DNA of 39,140 bases from SG8-41 sp036555615 (GTDB taxonomy: Bacteria > Pseudomonadota > Gammaproteobacteria > Burkholderiales > SG8-41), in NCBI GenBank assembly GCA_036555615.1, contig DATBKZ010000106.1:1-39140 (forward strand), given 5' to 3'. Shown here piece by piece: positions 24,483 through 31,920 of the stretch; position 1 is the stretch's first letter, and each line of letters opens with the position of its first letter. The notes under the pieces were generated by a model, which was not told where the DNA came from, did no database searches, and worked only from the letters and a program-made list of their open reading frames with translations. Both the position numbers and the translations under genes were made by a program.

Positions 24483-25406
24483 TCAGCGCGCGGCGGCGGT
24501 GAGCTGCGCGTTCACGATGCTGTCGTAGCCGGACTCCGGCTTGAGCAGCCCCCAGCTGGTCATCCAGTCGTGCAGGTGCTCGTACTCCTCGCGCGTGTAG
24601 GGGCGCGGGGCGACGTAGCGGAAGCGGGGAAGGTAGAAATCGTCCTCGGTAAGCTTCATGACGTCCGCCGGGACCTCGCGGATCATGTACTTGAGGTAGG
24701 GCCGGATGTCCTGGTTGATCTTGTTCACCGCCTTGAGGATCGCCCGGTTGATCGCGGCATACATCTCGGGATCGACGTCCGGCGTCGCGACTTCCGCCCC
24801 TTCATAGAACGCCTCGCACACGATCTTCAGTCCCTTCTTCGCCGCGACCGTGATCCACGGCTCCATGACTGCGGCCGCTTCGACCTTGCCTTCCTCGAGG
24901 AAGCGCAGGCGCTGCTTCGGGCCGCCGACATGCACTGCCCGAACCTCGTTCTTTCCGAGCATGGCGCCCCCGAGCATGGACAGCGTGATGTAGTGCGAGC
25001 CGGCGTGGAAATTCACCGCGACCGTCTTGCCGCACAGATCCTGCGGCACGTTGTAGGGCGAGTCGGCGCGCACGACGATCGCCTGGGTGGCGATGGCGGC
25101 GCGCTTGCTGATCACCTTGACGTTGCGCGCGCTGTCCTGGGTGCGGCGGATTTGACCCCATTCGCAGGCGCGATACATGCAGAACTCGCCCTTCTCGATG
25201 CCCTCGTGCCAGCCGTAGGACTTCACCAGCCGGTGGTCCTCGATCGGCTTCTCGGGGACTTCCTTGTCGCGGTCGCGGCCCGAGCCGGCGGGCACCAGCT
25301 CGACGTCGCAGCCCTCCTCAGTGAAGTAGCCCTCCTCCTTCGCCACGTGGTAGGGGAGCGAAAAAACCGCGTTGTTGACTTCGATGCGGGTCTTCTTCAG
25401 TGCCAT
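24483..25406 (-). CDS. NMT1/THI5-like ABC transporter substrate-binding protein without signal peptide
   Basis: A 307-aa periplasmic-binding-protein fold of the NMT1/THI5/SsuA kind. The N-terminus MALKKTRIEVNNAVFSLPYHVAKEEGYF lines up with the first strand and helix of the mature fold with no leader before it. Other marks are FCMYRACEWGQI near residue 76, GKTVAVNFHAGSHY, and LEEGKVEAAAVMEPW. Because the leader is missing it may stay in the cytoplasm, as THI5-like synthases do, or the start may be wrong; GAGAGGAGC before ATG 25406 argues that the start is right. No ABC permease or ATPase lies beside it. Confidence 0.84.
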   Translation of the reverse strand: MALKKTRIEVNNAVFSLPYHVAKEEGYFTEEGCDVELVPAGSGRDRDKEVPEKPIEDHRLVKSYGWHEGIEKGEFCMYRACEWGQIRRTQDSARNVKVISKRAAIATQAIVVRADSPYNVPQDLCGKTVAVNFHAGSHYITLSMLGGAMLGKNEVRAVHVGGPKQRLRFLEEGKVEAAAVMEPWITVAAKKGLKIVCEAFYEGAEVATPDVDPEMYAAINRAILKAVNKINQDIRPYLKYMIREVPADVMKLTEDDFYLPRFRYVAPRPYTREEYEHLHDWMTSWGLLKPESGYDSIVNAQLTAAAR

Positions 25407-25469
25407 GGCATGCTCCTCTCAATATCTCCCCCTCCCTTGACGGAGGACGGCTGGCAGAAAGGTAAAATT

Positions 25470-26438
25470 CTAATTGATCCTGATGTTCGCCGCTCGCACG
25501 ACCTTTTCCAGCTCCGCATACTCGCGATCAAACCGGGCCTTGAATGCTTCGGATGTGGCCGGCGGCAGCGCTTCCGACCCGTCGGCGGCAAGCATCTTCA
25601 CTGTCTCGGGCGAATTCATCCCCTGGCTCACGATGGCGTTGATCTCCCGGATGACACCCTGCGGCGCTCCGGCGGGCGCGAAAAAAGCGTAGCTGTTGGC
25701 CAGCTCGAAGCCCGGCACGCCGGCCTCCGATACCGTGGGCATGTCGGGAAAGACCTTGCCGCGCTGCGGGCTGGTGATGGCCAGGCCCCGCAGCCGGCCG
25801 CTCTTGATGTGCGCACCGCTGGTGACGACGTTGGAAAACGTCATCTGGATCTGCCCGCTGATCGTGTCGAGCACAGCCGGCGCTGCGCCCCTGTAGGGTA
25901 CGTGCACGATGTCCACGCCGGCGCTGAGCTTGAAGCGCTCCCAGCCGATATGGCCGATCGTGCCCAGACCCTGCGAGCCGTAGCTGAACGCACCCGGCTT
26001 GCTCTTGGCCAGGACAATCAGCTCCTTGACGGACTTCACCGGCAGCGCCGGGTTCACGACCAGCATGTAGGGCTGCGTCGTCAACTGCACGATGGGAACG
26101 AAGGTCTTGCGCACGTCGTAGGACGCACGCTTGAGCACGCCGTTCAGCATGAGCGTATTCGAGGCGCCGAGGAGCGTGTAGCCGTCGGGCTGGGCATGCG
26201 CGACGAGATCCATGCCCACGACCGTGCCGCCTCCGGGCCGATTGTCCACGATCACCGATTTTCCCCAGCGCTCGGAGAGCTTCTGAGCGCCGAGTCGGCA
26301 CATGGTATCGAGGCCCCCTCCCGGCGCGATCCCGACCACGATCCGTACCGGCTTCCTCGGGTAATCGCGCGGCTTGTCCTGCGCCTGCGCGGCGCACGCG
26401 GCGGCCGCGAGCACAATGAGGAGCGAGCGGCTCGCCAT
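25470..26438 (-). CDS. Bug/TctC family tripartite tricarboxylate transporter receptor (copy 3)
   Basis: Periplasmic solute-binding protein, 322 aa. A signal peptide ending CAAQAQ is followed by YPRKPVRIVVGIAPGGGLD; then come DNRPGGGTVVGM, VPYRGAAPAVLDTISGQI and the family-type VSEAGVPGFE. It is more distant from the tandem pair at 6029-7988 than those are from each other. Again no TctA/TctB gene is nearby. ATG 26438 gives MASRSLL; a longer frame of 70 residues crosses the terminator and the small gene upstream and is rejected. It probably binds a carboxylate or an aromatic acid. Confidence 0.93.
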   Translation of the reverse strand: MASRSLLIVLAAAACAAQAQDKPRDYPRKPVRIVVGIAPGGGLDTMCRLGAQKLSERWGKSVIVDNRPGGGTVVGMDLVAHAQPDGYTLLGASNTLMLNGVLKRASYDVRKTFVPIVQLTTQPYMLVVNPALPVKSVKELIVLAKSKPGAFSYGSQGLGTIGHIGWERFKLSAGVDIVHVPYRGAAPAVLDTISGQIQMTFSNVVTSGAHIKSGRLRGLAITSPQRGKVFPDMPTVSEAGVPGFELANSYAFFAPAGAPQGVIREINAIVSQGMNSPETVKMLAADGSEALPPATSEAFKARFDREYAELEKVVRAANIRIN

Positions 26439-26466
26439 CTGCGTGCGCGTGGTTCCGCGAGACAAG

Positions 26467-26490
26467 AAAAACCCCGCGCGCGCGGGGTTT
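26467..26490 (-). terminator. Rho-independent terminator after the 55-aa gene
   Basis: AACCCCGCG pairs with CGCGGGGTT; on the minus strand the stem is followed by TTTTTC (plus-strand A run at 26467-26471). It lies 20 bp after the stop of the small MCYDY gene and before the Bug receptor start, so the two are separate transcripts. Confidence 0.85.
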
Positions 26491-26509
26491 GCAGTGGCTA
26501 AGGGCACGG

Positions 26510-26677
26510 TCAGACCGGAACCGGCTCTTCCTGGGCGTCCGTTTGCGGCACGGGCTGCCGGCCTTCCGACTGCTTCTTCCTTGCTTCCGCTTTGGCGAGC
26601 TCGGCTTCCTTCAGCTCCTTTTCCGTCTGCTCCATGCGGCGGATCCATGCCAGGCGTTCGTGGTAGTCATAGCACAT
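26510..26677 (-). CDS. Small conserved-type protein, MCYDY start
   Basis: A 55-aa protein beginning MCYDYHERLAW, followed by an amphipathic charged helix (about residues 8-40, rich in Glu, Lys, Arg and Ala) and a Pro/Gln/Glu tail ending EEPVPV. The start is strongly set by GGAAGGAGG six bases before ATG 26677, and a terminator follows the stop, so this is a real monocistronic gene. Similar small MCYDY proteins are recalled from other betaproteobacteria; their role is unknown. The Cys-Tyr-Asp-Tyr start could bind metal or anchor a partner, but nothing in the sequence proves this. Confidence 0.72.
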   Translation of the reverse strand: MCYDYHERLAWIRRMEQTEKELKEAELAKAEARKKQSEGRQPVPQTDAQEEPVPV

Positions 26678-26762
26678 GGCGAACCTCCTTCCAGATGACG
26701 CAGTGACGAGATGACTAAAAACCGCTTCCGTCACGTGCAAGGATAGTTTACGCCTCGCCGCA

Positions 26763-26779
26763 GCAGTTTAGTAAACTGC
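26763..26779. promoter_or_regulatory. Inverted repeat, possible operator
   Basis: GCAGTTTA-G-TAAACTGC is a perfect 8+1+8 inverted repeat in AT-rich sequence, 20 bp before the PagP-like gene. It could bind a dimeric regulator, or be a terminator stem without a T run. Confidence 0.4.
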
Positions 26780-26799
26780 CCCGGCTACCCTCCCATTTC

Positions 26800-27333
26800 A
26801 TGCACCCACGCGACTTCTGCCGCGCGACCGTCCCAGGCATTCAACGAAGGGTCCTGCTGCCATTTCTTCCAGCCGCCCTCACTCTGCTCGCCGTCCTGTC
26901 CAGTGCCCGCGCGGAGGACGCCCAGCCCTCGCCGCAGGTCTGGCTCAACCCCGGCTTCTTTTCCTGGCATTTCGAGCGCGACAAGGACCTGCGCGATGAC
27001 AACTGGGGCGTGGGGGCGGAAGTGGTGCTCAAGCCGGAGCATGCCGTGATGGCGGGCACTTACCGCAACAGCGACGAAGAGAGATCCCGCTACGGCGCAT
27101 ACCTGTGGCGCCCGCTTCTCTGGCGGCCCTACGACATCGACGTCAGGGCGGGCATCGCGATCGCCGCATTCGACGGCTACCCGAATGTGAATGACGGCGG
27201 CTGGTTCGTGATGCCGCTGCCGCTGCTTGCCGTCGAAGGCAGGTACCTCGGCGCCAATTTCACAATCGTGCCGACAATTAAAGACAAGGTTCACGGCGCC
27301 ATCGTGATCCAAATCAAGTTGCGCGTGTGGTAG
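26800..27333 (+). CDS. Outer membrane beta-barrel protein, PagP-like
   Basis: A 177-aa protein with a signal peptide ending SSARA, then WLNPGFFSWHFERDKDLR and the block VMAGTYRNSDEERSRYGAYLW. These parts resemble PagP, an outer-membrane enzyme that moves palmitate to lipid A; the Tyr-Arg-Asn-Ser stretch is the closest match. Later strands (VRAGIAIAAFDGY, FVMPLPLLAVEGRY) and a final aromatic VW fit an eight-strand barrel. His56 in SWHF is a possible catalytic residue. It may instead be a related barrel without acyltransferase activity. No ribosome binding site is clear before ATG 26800. Confidence 0.65.
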   Translation: MHPRDFCRATVPGIQRRVLLPFLPAALTLLAVLSSARAEDAQPSPQVWLNPGFFSWHFERDKDLRDDNWGVGAEVVLKPEHAVMAGTYRNSDEERSRYGAYLWRPLLWRPYDIDVRAGIAIAAFDGYPNVNDGGWFVMPLPLLAVEGRYLGANFTIVPTIKDKVHGAIVIQIKLRVW

Positions 27334-27355
27334 GTGCGGAACGGCGAATGAAGTC

Positions 27356-28015
27356 ATGACCGGCCTCAGCCGCGTTCTGCTGCCGCTGATCCTGCTCGCG
27401 CTTGGTGCATGCGCCGCTCCCCAACCGAATCCGGTCAAGCCCCAGGATGGCGGGCCGCGCATGGCTGTCTATCTGGTGGCGCATGAGAAGCACTCCGGGA
27501 TCGCGGTTCGCCGCGCCGATCTTCCCGCCGGGCTGTGGCCCGAGCGCCGGGATTTCCCGCAGGCCGATTACCTCGAGGTCGGCTGGGGCGATCGCGACTA
27601 CTACTACGGGCGCAACCAGGGGTTCACCGACAAGCTGAGGGCGATTTTCGCGCCCAACAATCCGAGCGTGATCCACGTGGTCGGCGTGCGCGGCACGCTC
27701 GCGCAGAATTTCCCCGCGAGCGAGGTCATCGAGCTCAAGCTTTCGCGCGACGGCTTCGAGCGGCTGATCCGCTACATCCACGACGCGTACGACCGCGCGG
27801 GCGCCCCGGTCGCGACATCGCTCGGCCCGGGCCTCTACGGCGACGGCCGCTTCTACCCGGGATGGGAGACCTTCAACCTGCTGCGCACCTGCAACGTCTG
27901 GACGGCGCGGGGGCTGCGCACGGCAGGGCTCCCGATCGAAGACTCGATCACGCTGGGGGGATTGCTGTCCCAGGCGCACGAGGTCGGAACGGTGGTCCAG
28001 CGCGCCCGCGAGTAG
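27356..28015 (+). CDS. DUF2459 family lipoprotein
   Basis: A 219-aa protein with a lipobox LGAC near residue 20, so it is likely a lipoprotein. The DUF2459 blocks are VYLVAHEKHSGIAV, YLEVGWGDRDYYYG and FNLLRTCNVWTARGLRTAG. The conserved His and Cys in these blocks, together with Asn-Cys-x-Trp, suggest a cysteine-peptidase-like fold (inference). Similar proteins occur near cell-envelope genes in many proteobacteria. It follows the PagP-like gene by 22 bp, so both may be one transcript for envelope function. Substrate unknown. Confidence 0.87.
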   Translation: MTGLSRVLLPLILLALGACAAPQPNPVKPQDGGPRMAVYLVAHEKHSGIAVRRADLPAGLWPERRDFPQADYLEVGWGDRDYYYGRNQGFTDKLRAIFAPNNPSVIHVVGVRGTLAQNFPASEVIELKLSRDGFERLIRYIHDAYDRAGAPVATSLGPGLYGDGRFYPGWETFNLLRTCNVWTARGLRTAGLPIEDSITLGGLLSQAHEVGTVVQRARE

Positions 28016-28042
28016 CCCGCCCGGCGATCTATCATACGCACC

Positions 28043-28717
28043 ATGTGCGGCCGCTATTCGCTCCATACCCATCCCGAGGTCGTCGCGCTCTACTTCCAGC
28101 TCGGGCTCGTGCCGGAAATCGCCCCGCGCTACAACATCACGCCCGGCACCAGCGTCCTCATCGTCCGCCAGGATCCGGCAAAGGGGCGCCTCGCCGATCT
28201 CTACCGCTGGGGGCTCATCCCGAGCTGGGCGAAGGACCCCGCGATCGGCAACAAGCTCGCGAACGCGCGCGCGGAGACCGTCGCCGAAAAGCCGTCGTTC
28301 CGCAGCGCGTTCAAGCGCGGGCGGTGCCTCATTCCGGCGAGCGGATTCTACGAGTGGAAGAAGGTCGCGGGCCGCAAGCAGCCGTACTACGTCCGTCCCG
28401 TGGGCGCGGATCTCTTCGCCTTCGCGGGACTCACCGAGCGCTGGATGGGTCCCGACGGGCCGGTGCATTCGTGCACTATTATCACGACCGATGCGAACGA
28501 CTTGATGCGGGACATCCACGACCGCATGCCGGTCATCATCGCCCCGGAAGACCACGCGGCGTGGCTCGACCCCGGCAACCAAGCGACCGAGAAACTGAAG
28601 GCGCTGCTCAAGCCCTGCCCCTCCGAGAGGATGGCGGCGCATCCCGTCAGCCCCCGCGTCAACACGCCGAAGATCGACGAGCCGGCGCTCATAGACCCCC
28701 TCGAATCAGTCGCTTAG
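28043..28717 (+). CDS. SRAP domain protein (YedK/HMCES family)
   Basis: A 224-aa SRAP protein. Cys2 becomes the N-terminal residue after Met removal and links to abasic sites in single-stranded DNA. The other active residues are N74 in LANARAE, E104 in ASGFYEW and H159 in IHDRMP, all present. It shields abasic sites from mutagenic bypass and breakage. It lies directly upstream of the lexA operon but has its own start and is separated from lexA by the operator, so it is not clearly SOS-controlled. The location beside a mutagenesis operon still fits a DNA-damage role. Confidence 0.95.
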   Translation: MCGRYSLHTHPEVVALYFQLGLVPEIAPRYNITPGTSVLIVRQDPAKGRLADLYRWGLIPSWAKDPAIGNKLANARAETVAEKPSFRSAFKRGRCLIPASGFYEWKKVAGRKQPYYVRPVGADLFAFAGLTERWMGPDGPVHSCTIITTDANDLMRDIHDRMPVIIAPEDHAAWLDPGNQATEKLKALLKPCPSERMAAHPVSPRVNTPKIDEPALIDPLESVA

Positions 28718-28736
28718 CACGGCCGCGGCGCGGCGC

Positions 28737-28774
28737 TTGCCCGGGCACGGAGCGATGGTGTATATATATACACC
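28737..28774 (+). promoter_or_regulatory. LexA operator (SOS box) and promoter of the lexA operon
   Basis: A perfect 18-bp palindrome GGTGTATATATATACACC lies at 28757-28774, 18 bp before the lexA start. The core TGTATATATATACA equals that of the E. coli box CTGTATATATATACAG. TTGCCC at 28737-28742 and TATATA at 28761-28766 (18-bp spacer) give a likely -35 and -10, with the -10 inside the operator, so LexA binding would block the polymerase and the gene would be autoregulated. Confidence 0.88.
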
Positions 28775-28792
28775 TACTCCTCTCTCTGCCCC

Positions 28793-29392
28793 ATGGAACC
28801 GCTCACCCCGCGCCAAGCGAAGGTCCTGCAACTCGTCCGGGATGCGATCGAAGCCGACGGCTATCCCCCCACGCGCGCCGAGATCTGCCGCGCAATGGGC
28901 TTCAGCTCCCCCAACGCCGCGGAAAAGCACCTGCGCGTGCTCGAGCGCAAAGGCGCGATCGAGATCGACGGCTCCCATCGCGGCATCCGCCTGAAGACCG
29001 ACGCGGGACTGCCCCTGATCGGTCGCGTCGCCGCCGGCAGCCCGATCCTCGCCGAGGCGAACGTCCAGGCGCGCTACCGCCTGGACCCCGCCCTCTTCAA
29101 GCCGCGCGCCGACTACCTCCTCAAGGTGCGGGGCTCGAGCATGCGCGACGCCGGCATCCTCGACGGCGATCTCCTCGCGGTGCACGCCACGCGCGAGGCG
29201 CGCTCCGGCCAGATCGTGGTCGCGCGGCTGCACGACGAGGTGACGGTCAAGCGCTACAAGCGCACGGGCAGCCGTATGCAGCTCCTGCCGGAGAACCCGG
29301 ACTTCAAGACGATCGACGTTGACCCGCGGCGCGATGCTCTCGCGATCGAAGGCATCGCGGTCGGAATCATTCGCAGCGGCAGGACGCTATGA
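28793..29392 (+). CDS. lexA: SOS response repressor LexA
   Basis: A 199-aa LexA. The N-terminal winged helix covers residues 1-65, with the recognition helix near AEKHLRVLERKGAI. The self-cleavage site is A81-G82 in VAAGSPI, and the peptidase dyad is S116 (GSSM) and K153 (TVKRY). RecA filaments trigger cleavage and derepress the operon. The gene sits behind its own palindromic operator and overlaps imuA by four bases (ATGA). Having lexA as first gene of the mutasome operon is a known arrangement in proteobacteria. It may be the only lexA or a second copy; this cannot be told from the window. Confidence 0.97.
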   Translation: MEPLTPRQAKVLQLVRDAIEADGYPPTRAEICRAMGFSSPNAAEKHLRVLERKGAIEIDGSHRGIRLKTDAGLPLIGRVAAGSPILAEANVQARYRLDPALFKPRADYLLKVRGSSMRDAGILDGDLLAVHATREARSGQIVVARLHDEVTVKRYKRTGSRMQLLPENPDFKTIDVDPRRDALAIEGIAVGIIRSGRTL

Positions 29393-30105
29393 GCGCGCTG
29401 GCGGATCTCCTGTCCCATCCCGCGATCTGGCGCGGCAACGCGTTGGGCAGCGTCGCGGCGCCGGGCGTGCCGACGGGGTTTTCCGCGCTCGACGCGGAGC
29501 TGCCGGGCGGCGGCTGGCCGGCTGCGACGCTGACCGAGATCCTGCCGCGACACGAGGGGATCGGAGAGCTGCGCATCCTCGGGCCCGCGCTCGCGGATCT
29601 CTCGGCACGCGGGCGCGGGCTGGCGTGGATCGCCCCGCCTTATCTCCCGTACGCGCCGGCCCTGCAGGCCGCGGGCATCGATCCCGCGCGGTTGCTGGTG
29701 GTGAGGACGCGCTCGCCGCGCGAAACCCTGTGGGCGGTCGAGCAGGCCCTGCGCTCGAACGCCTGCGGCGCCGTGCTCGCCTGGCCGCAGAAAATCGCGT
29801 GGCCCGAGCTGCGCCGCCTCCAGCTTGCGACCGAGGGCAGCCGGGCGCTCGCTGTCCTGTTCCGGCCGCCGCGCGCCGCCGGCGAAGCCTCGCCTGCCGC
29901 GCTGCGGCTCGCCCTCGAGACCTGCGAGGGCGATCTTGCCGTGCGCATCCTGAAGCGCCGCGGCGCCGTGCTCGGCCAGCCGATCCGGCTCAATCCCGCG
30001 CCGGTCGTGAACCGGCGCCGGCCGGGATTCCACTATGCTGTGGACCGCGCTCTATTTCCCGCTCTTCCCGCTCGAATCGTTCCTGCCGGCATCAGCGCGC
30101 TCTGA
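29389..30105 (+). CDS. imuA: ImuA, translesion synthesis-associated RecA-like protein
   Basis: A 238-aa ImuA/SulA-type protein with a degenerate RecA fold. TGFSALDAELPGGGWPAA is the usual N-terminal block. Where RecA has a GKT Walker A, this chain has PRHEGIGEL, so it probably does not hydrolyse ATP in the usual way. ImuA works with ImuB and DnaE2 in damage-induced mutagenesis. Its ATG overlaps the lexA stop. The last 71 bp overlap the start of imuB in another frame, so the C-terminal 23 residues and the ImuB N-terminus share DNA. Confidence 0.93.
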   Translation: MSALADLLSHPAIWRGNALGSVAAPGVPTGFSALDAELPGGGWPAATLTEILPRHEGIGELRILGPALADLSARGRGLAWIAPPYLPYAPALQAAGIDPARLLVVRTRSPRETLWAVEQALRSNACGAVLAWPQKIAWPELRRLQLATEGSRALAVLFRPPRAAGEASPAALRLALETCEGDLAVRILKRRGAVLGQPIRLNPAPVVNRRRPGFHYAVDRALFPALPARIVPAGISAL

Positions 30106-31462
30106 ACCGTGGGCCGTCACCGACGGCGCGCGCATCGCGATCTGCAACGGGCAGGCCCGCGAGAAGGGCATCCGGCCAGGAACGAGCCTCGCTACCGCGT
30201 GCGCGCTCGCGCCGGCGTTGAACCACCGGCAGCGCGACCCGGCGGCGGAAGCCGCGGCGCTCGGGCAGGTCGCGGTGTGGGCGGTGCAGTTCACGCCCGC
30301 CGTCACGCTCCAGCCGCCGCGCGGGCTGCTGCTGGAGGTCGAAGGGAGCCTGCGGCTCTTCGGCGGCATCGGGAAGATCCTCGAAGCGAGCAAGCGCGAT
30401 GTCGCCGACATGGGATACACCGTGTCGGTTGCCTGCGCGCCGACGGCTTCGGCGGCATGGCTGCTCGCGCGCGGCGGGGCCGAGCGGGTCTTCGCCGGAA
30501 GCCGCGCCATCCAGGGAGCAATCTCGCCGCTCCCCGTCCACGTCCTCGACTGCGACGCCCAGACGCTCGAGACCCTCGCTGCCATCGGCGTGAGATCGCT
30601 CGGCGACCTGCTCGCTCTCCCGCGCGACGGCACCGCGCGGCGCTTCGGGCAGCACGTCCTCGACCAGCTCGACCGCGCGCTCGGCCTCCTGCCCGAGGCG
30701 CGCGCCTTTTTCACCGCGCCGCCGCGCTTCGACGCAGCGCTCGAGTTGGCGGCCGAGGTCGCGAGCGCAGAAGTGCTGCTCTTCCCGGCGAAGCGGCTCC
30801 TGACCCAGCTCGCGGGCTATCTCGCCGCGCGCTGCGGGGGCGTCCAGCGCTTCCGGCTCGTGCTCGGGCACGAGGATGTACCGGAGACCATGCTCGAGAT
30901 CGGGCTCGCCACCCCCTCGCGCGACGCGGCACGGTTCGTCATCCTCGCGCGCGAGCGGCTGGCGGCAACGAGCCTCGCGGCACCGGTCACGCGGATGCGG
31001 CTCACGGCAGGCGAGATTCTCACGCTCGCGGGAGAGAGCGGCAGCCTCTTCCCCGATCGCACGAGCGACGCGGGAGACTGGGCGCGGCTTATCGAGCGCC
31101 TGAGCGCGCGGCTCGGGCAGGAGGCCGTGCATGGGCTCGCGCCGCGCGCCGAGCACCGCCCGGAGCGCGCGTGGCAGGCGACCGCGCCCGGCGCCGCCGC
31201 CGCGCAGGCCGCGCGCTCGCCGCGCCCGTTGTGGCTGCTCGAGCAGCCGCGCCCGCTCGACGAAGCGGACTCGAAGCCGCGCTACCACGACGGCCCGCTC
31301 GCCCTCATCGCCGGCCCCGAGCGCATCGAGTCGGGCTGGTGGGACGGCGACGACGTCAAGCGCGATTACTTCATCGCGCAGACGCCCGACCGCGCCACGC
31401 TCTGGGTCTACCGCGAGCGTCGGCAGCCGGGCGGGTGGTATTTGCACGGCATTTTTGGATAG
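30035..31462 (+). CDS. imuB: ImuB, inactive Y-family polymerase-like mutasome hub
   Basis: A 475-aa Y-family polymerase-like protein. The start MLWTALYFPLFPLESF is typical of ImuB and lacks the first catalytic Asp found in active Y-family enzymes, so it acts as a scaffold. The finger and palm residues around LLEVEGSLRLFGG continue the pattern, where active enzymes have acidic residues. GESGSLFPD near residue 340 may be the clamp-binding peptide (inference). ImuB links DnaE2 to the beta clamp. ATG 30035 is inside imuA, giving a 71-bp overlap. A hairpin repeat follows the stop. Confidence 0.94.
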   Translation: MLWTALYFPLFPLESFLPASARSEPWAVTDGARIAICNGQAREKGIRPGTSLATACALAPALNHRQRDPAAEAAALGQVAVWAVQFTPAVTLQPPRGLLLEVEGSLRLFGGIGKILEASKRDVADMGYTVSVACAPTASAAWLLARGGAERVFAGSRAIQGAISPLPVHVLDCDAQTLETLAAIGVRSLGDLLALPRDGTARRFGQHVLDQLDRALGLLPEARAFFTAPPRFDAALELAAEVASAEVLLFPAKRLLTQLAGYLAARCGGVQRFRLVLGHEDVPETMLEIGLATPSRDAARFVILARERLAATSLAAPVTRMRLTAGEILTLAGESGSLFPDRTSDAGDWARLIERLSARLGQEAVHGLAPRAEHRPERAWQATAPGAAAAQAARSPRPLWLLEQPRPLDEADSKPRYHDGPLALIAGPERIESGWWDGDDVKRDYFIAQTPDRATLWVYRERRQPGGWYLHGIFG

Positions 31463-31465
31463 CCA

Positions 31466-31502
31466 GCCGTTACTGGATCCCCCGCCTCAGCGGGGATGCC
31501 TC
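31466..31502. repeat. Dispersed-type hairpin repeat between imuB and the VOC gene
   Basis: ATCCCCCGC and GCGGGGAT (31477-31497) pair around a CTCA loop with one bulged C. The surrounding TACTGGATCCCC...GCGGGGATG form resembles a common proteobacterial intergenic repeat (recollection). There is no T run, so it should not be a strong terminator in this operon. Confidence 0.65.
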
Positions 31503-31517
31503 AAAAGGAGAAATAGC

Positions 31518-31916
31518 ATGGAACCCCGCATCAGCCTGATCACGCTCGGCGTCGCCGACCTCGAACGAGCGACGCGCTTCTACGAAGAGTGCCTGCGCCT
31601 GCCGCGGCTCAAGACCCCGCCCTCCGTCGCTTTCTTCGAGATGGGAAAAACCTGGCTCGCACTGTGGTCGCGCGAGAGCCTGGCGGCCGATGCCGGGCTG
31701 CCTTCCAAGGGCTCGGGCTTCCCGGGCTTCGCGCTCGCGCACAATGTCCGCTCCCCGGCGGAGGTCGACACGCTGCTCGCGCACGCCGGCAGCTGCGGGG
31801 GAAAAGTCGTCAAGCCGGGGCACCCGACGGACTGGGGCGGTTATGCCGGCTATTTCACCGACCCCGACGGCTTCCTGTGGGAGGTCGCGCACAACCCGGA
31901 TTTTCCCCACGTCTGA
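31518..31916 (+). CDS. VOC family (glyoxalase-like) protein
   Basis: A 132-aa vicinal-oxygen-chelate protein with one pair of beta-alpha-beta units. LGVADLERATRFYEECL is the first unit and FTDPDGFLWEVAHNPDF the second, keeping the metal-binding Glu (WEVAHN). The first His of glyoxalase I is not seen (LITLGV), so the metal site is incomplete unless dimer partners supply ligands. AAAAGGAGA before ATG 31518 gives a good start. It sits between imuB and dnaE2 with only four bases to the dnaE2 start, so it is probably co-transcribed under LexA. Function unknown; it may be resistance or detoxification. Confidence 0.9.
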   Translation: MEPRISLITLGVADLERATRFYEECLRLPRLKTPPSVAFFEMGKTWLALWSRESLAADAGLPSKGSGFPGFALAHNVRSPAEVDTLLAHAGSCGGKVVKPGHPTDWGGYAGYFTDPDGFLWEVAHNPDFPHV

Positions 31917-31920
31917 CGCC

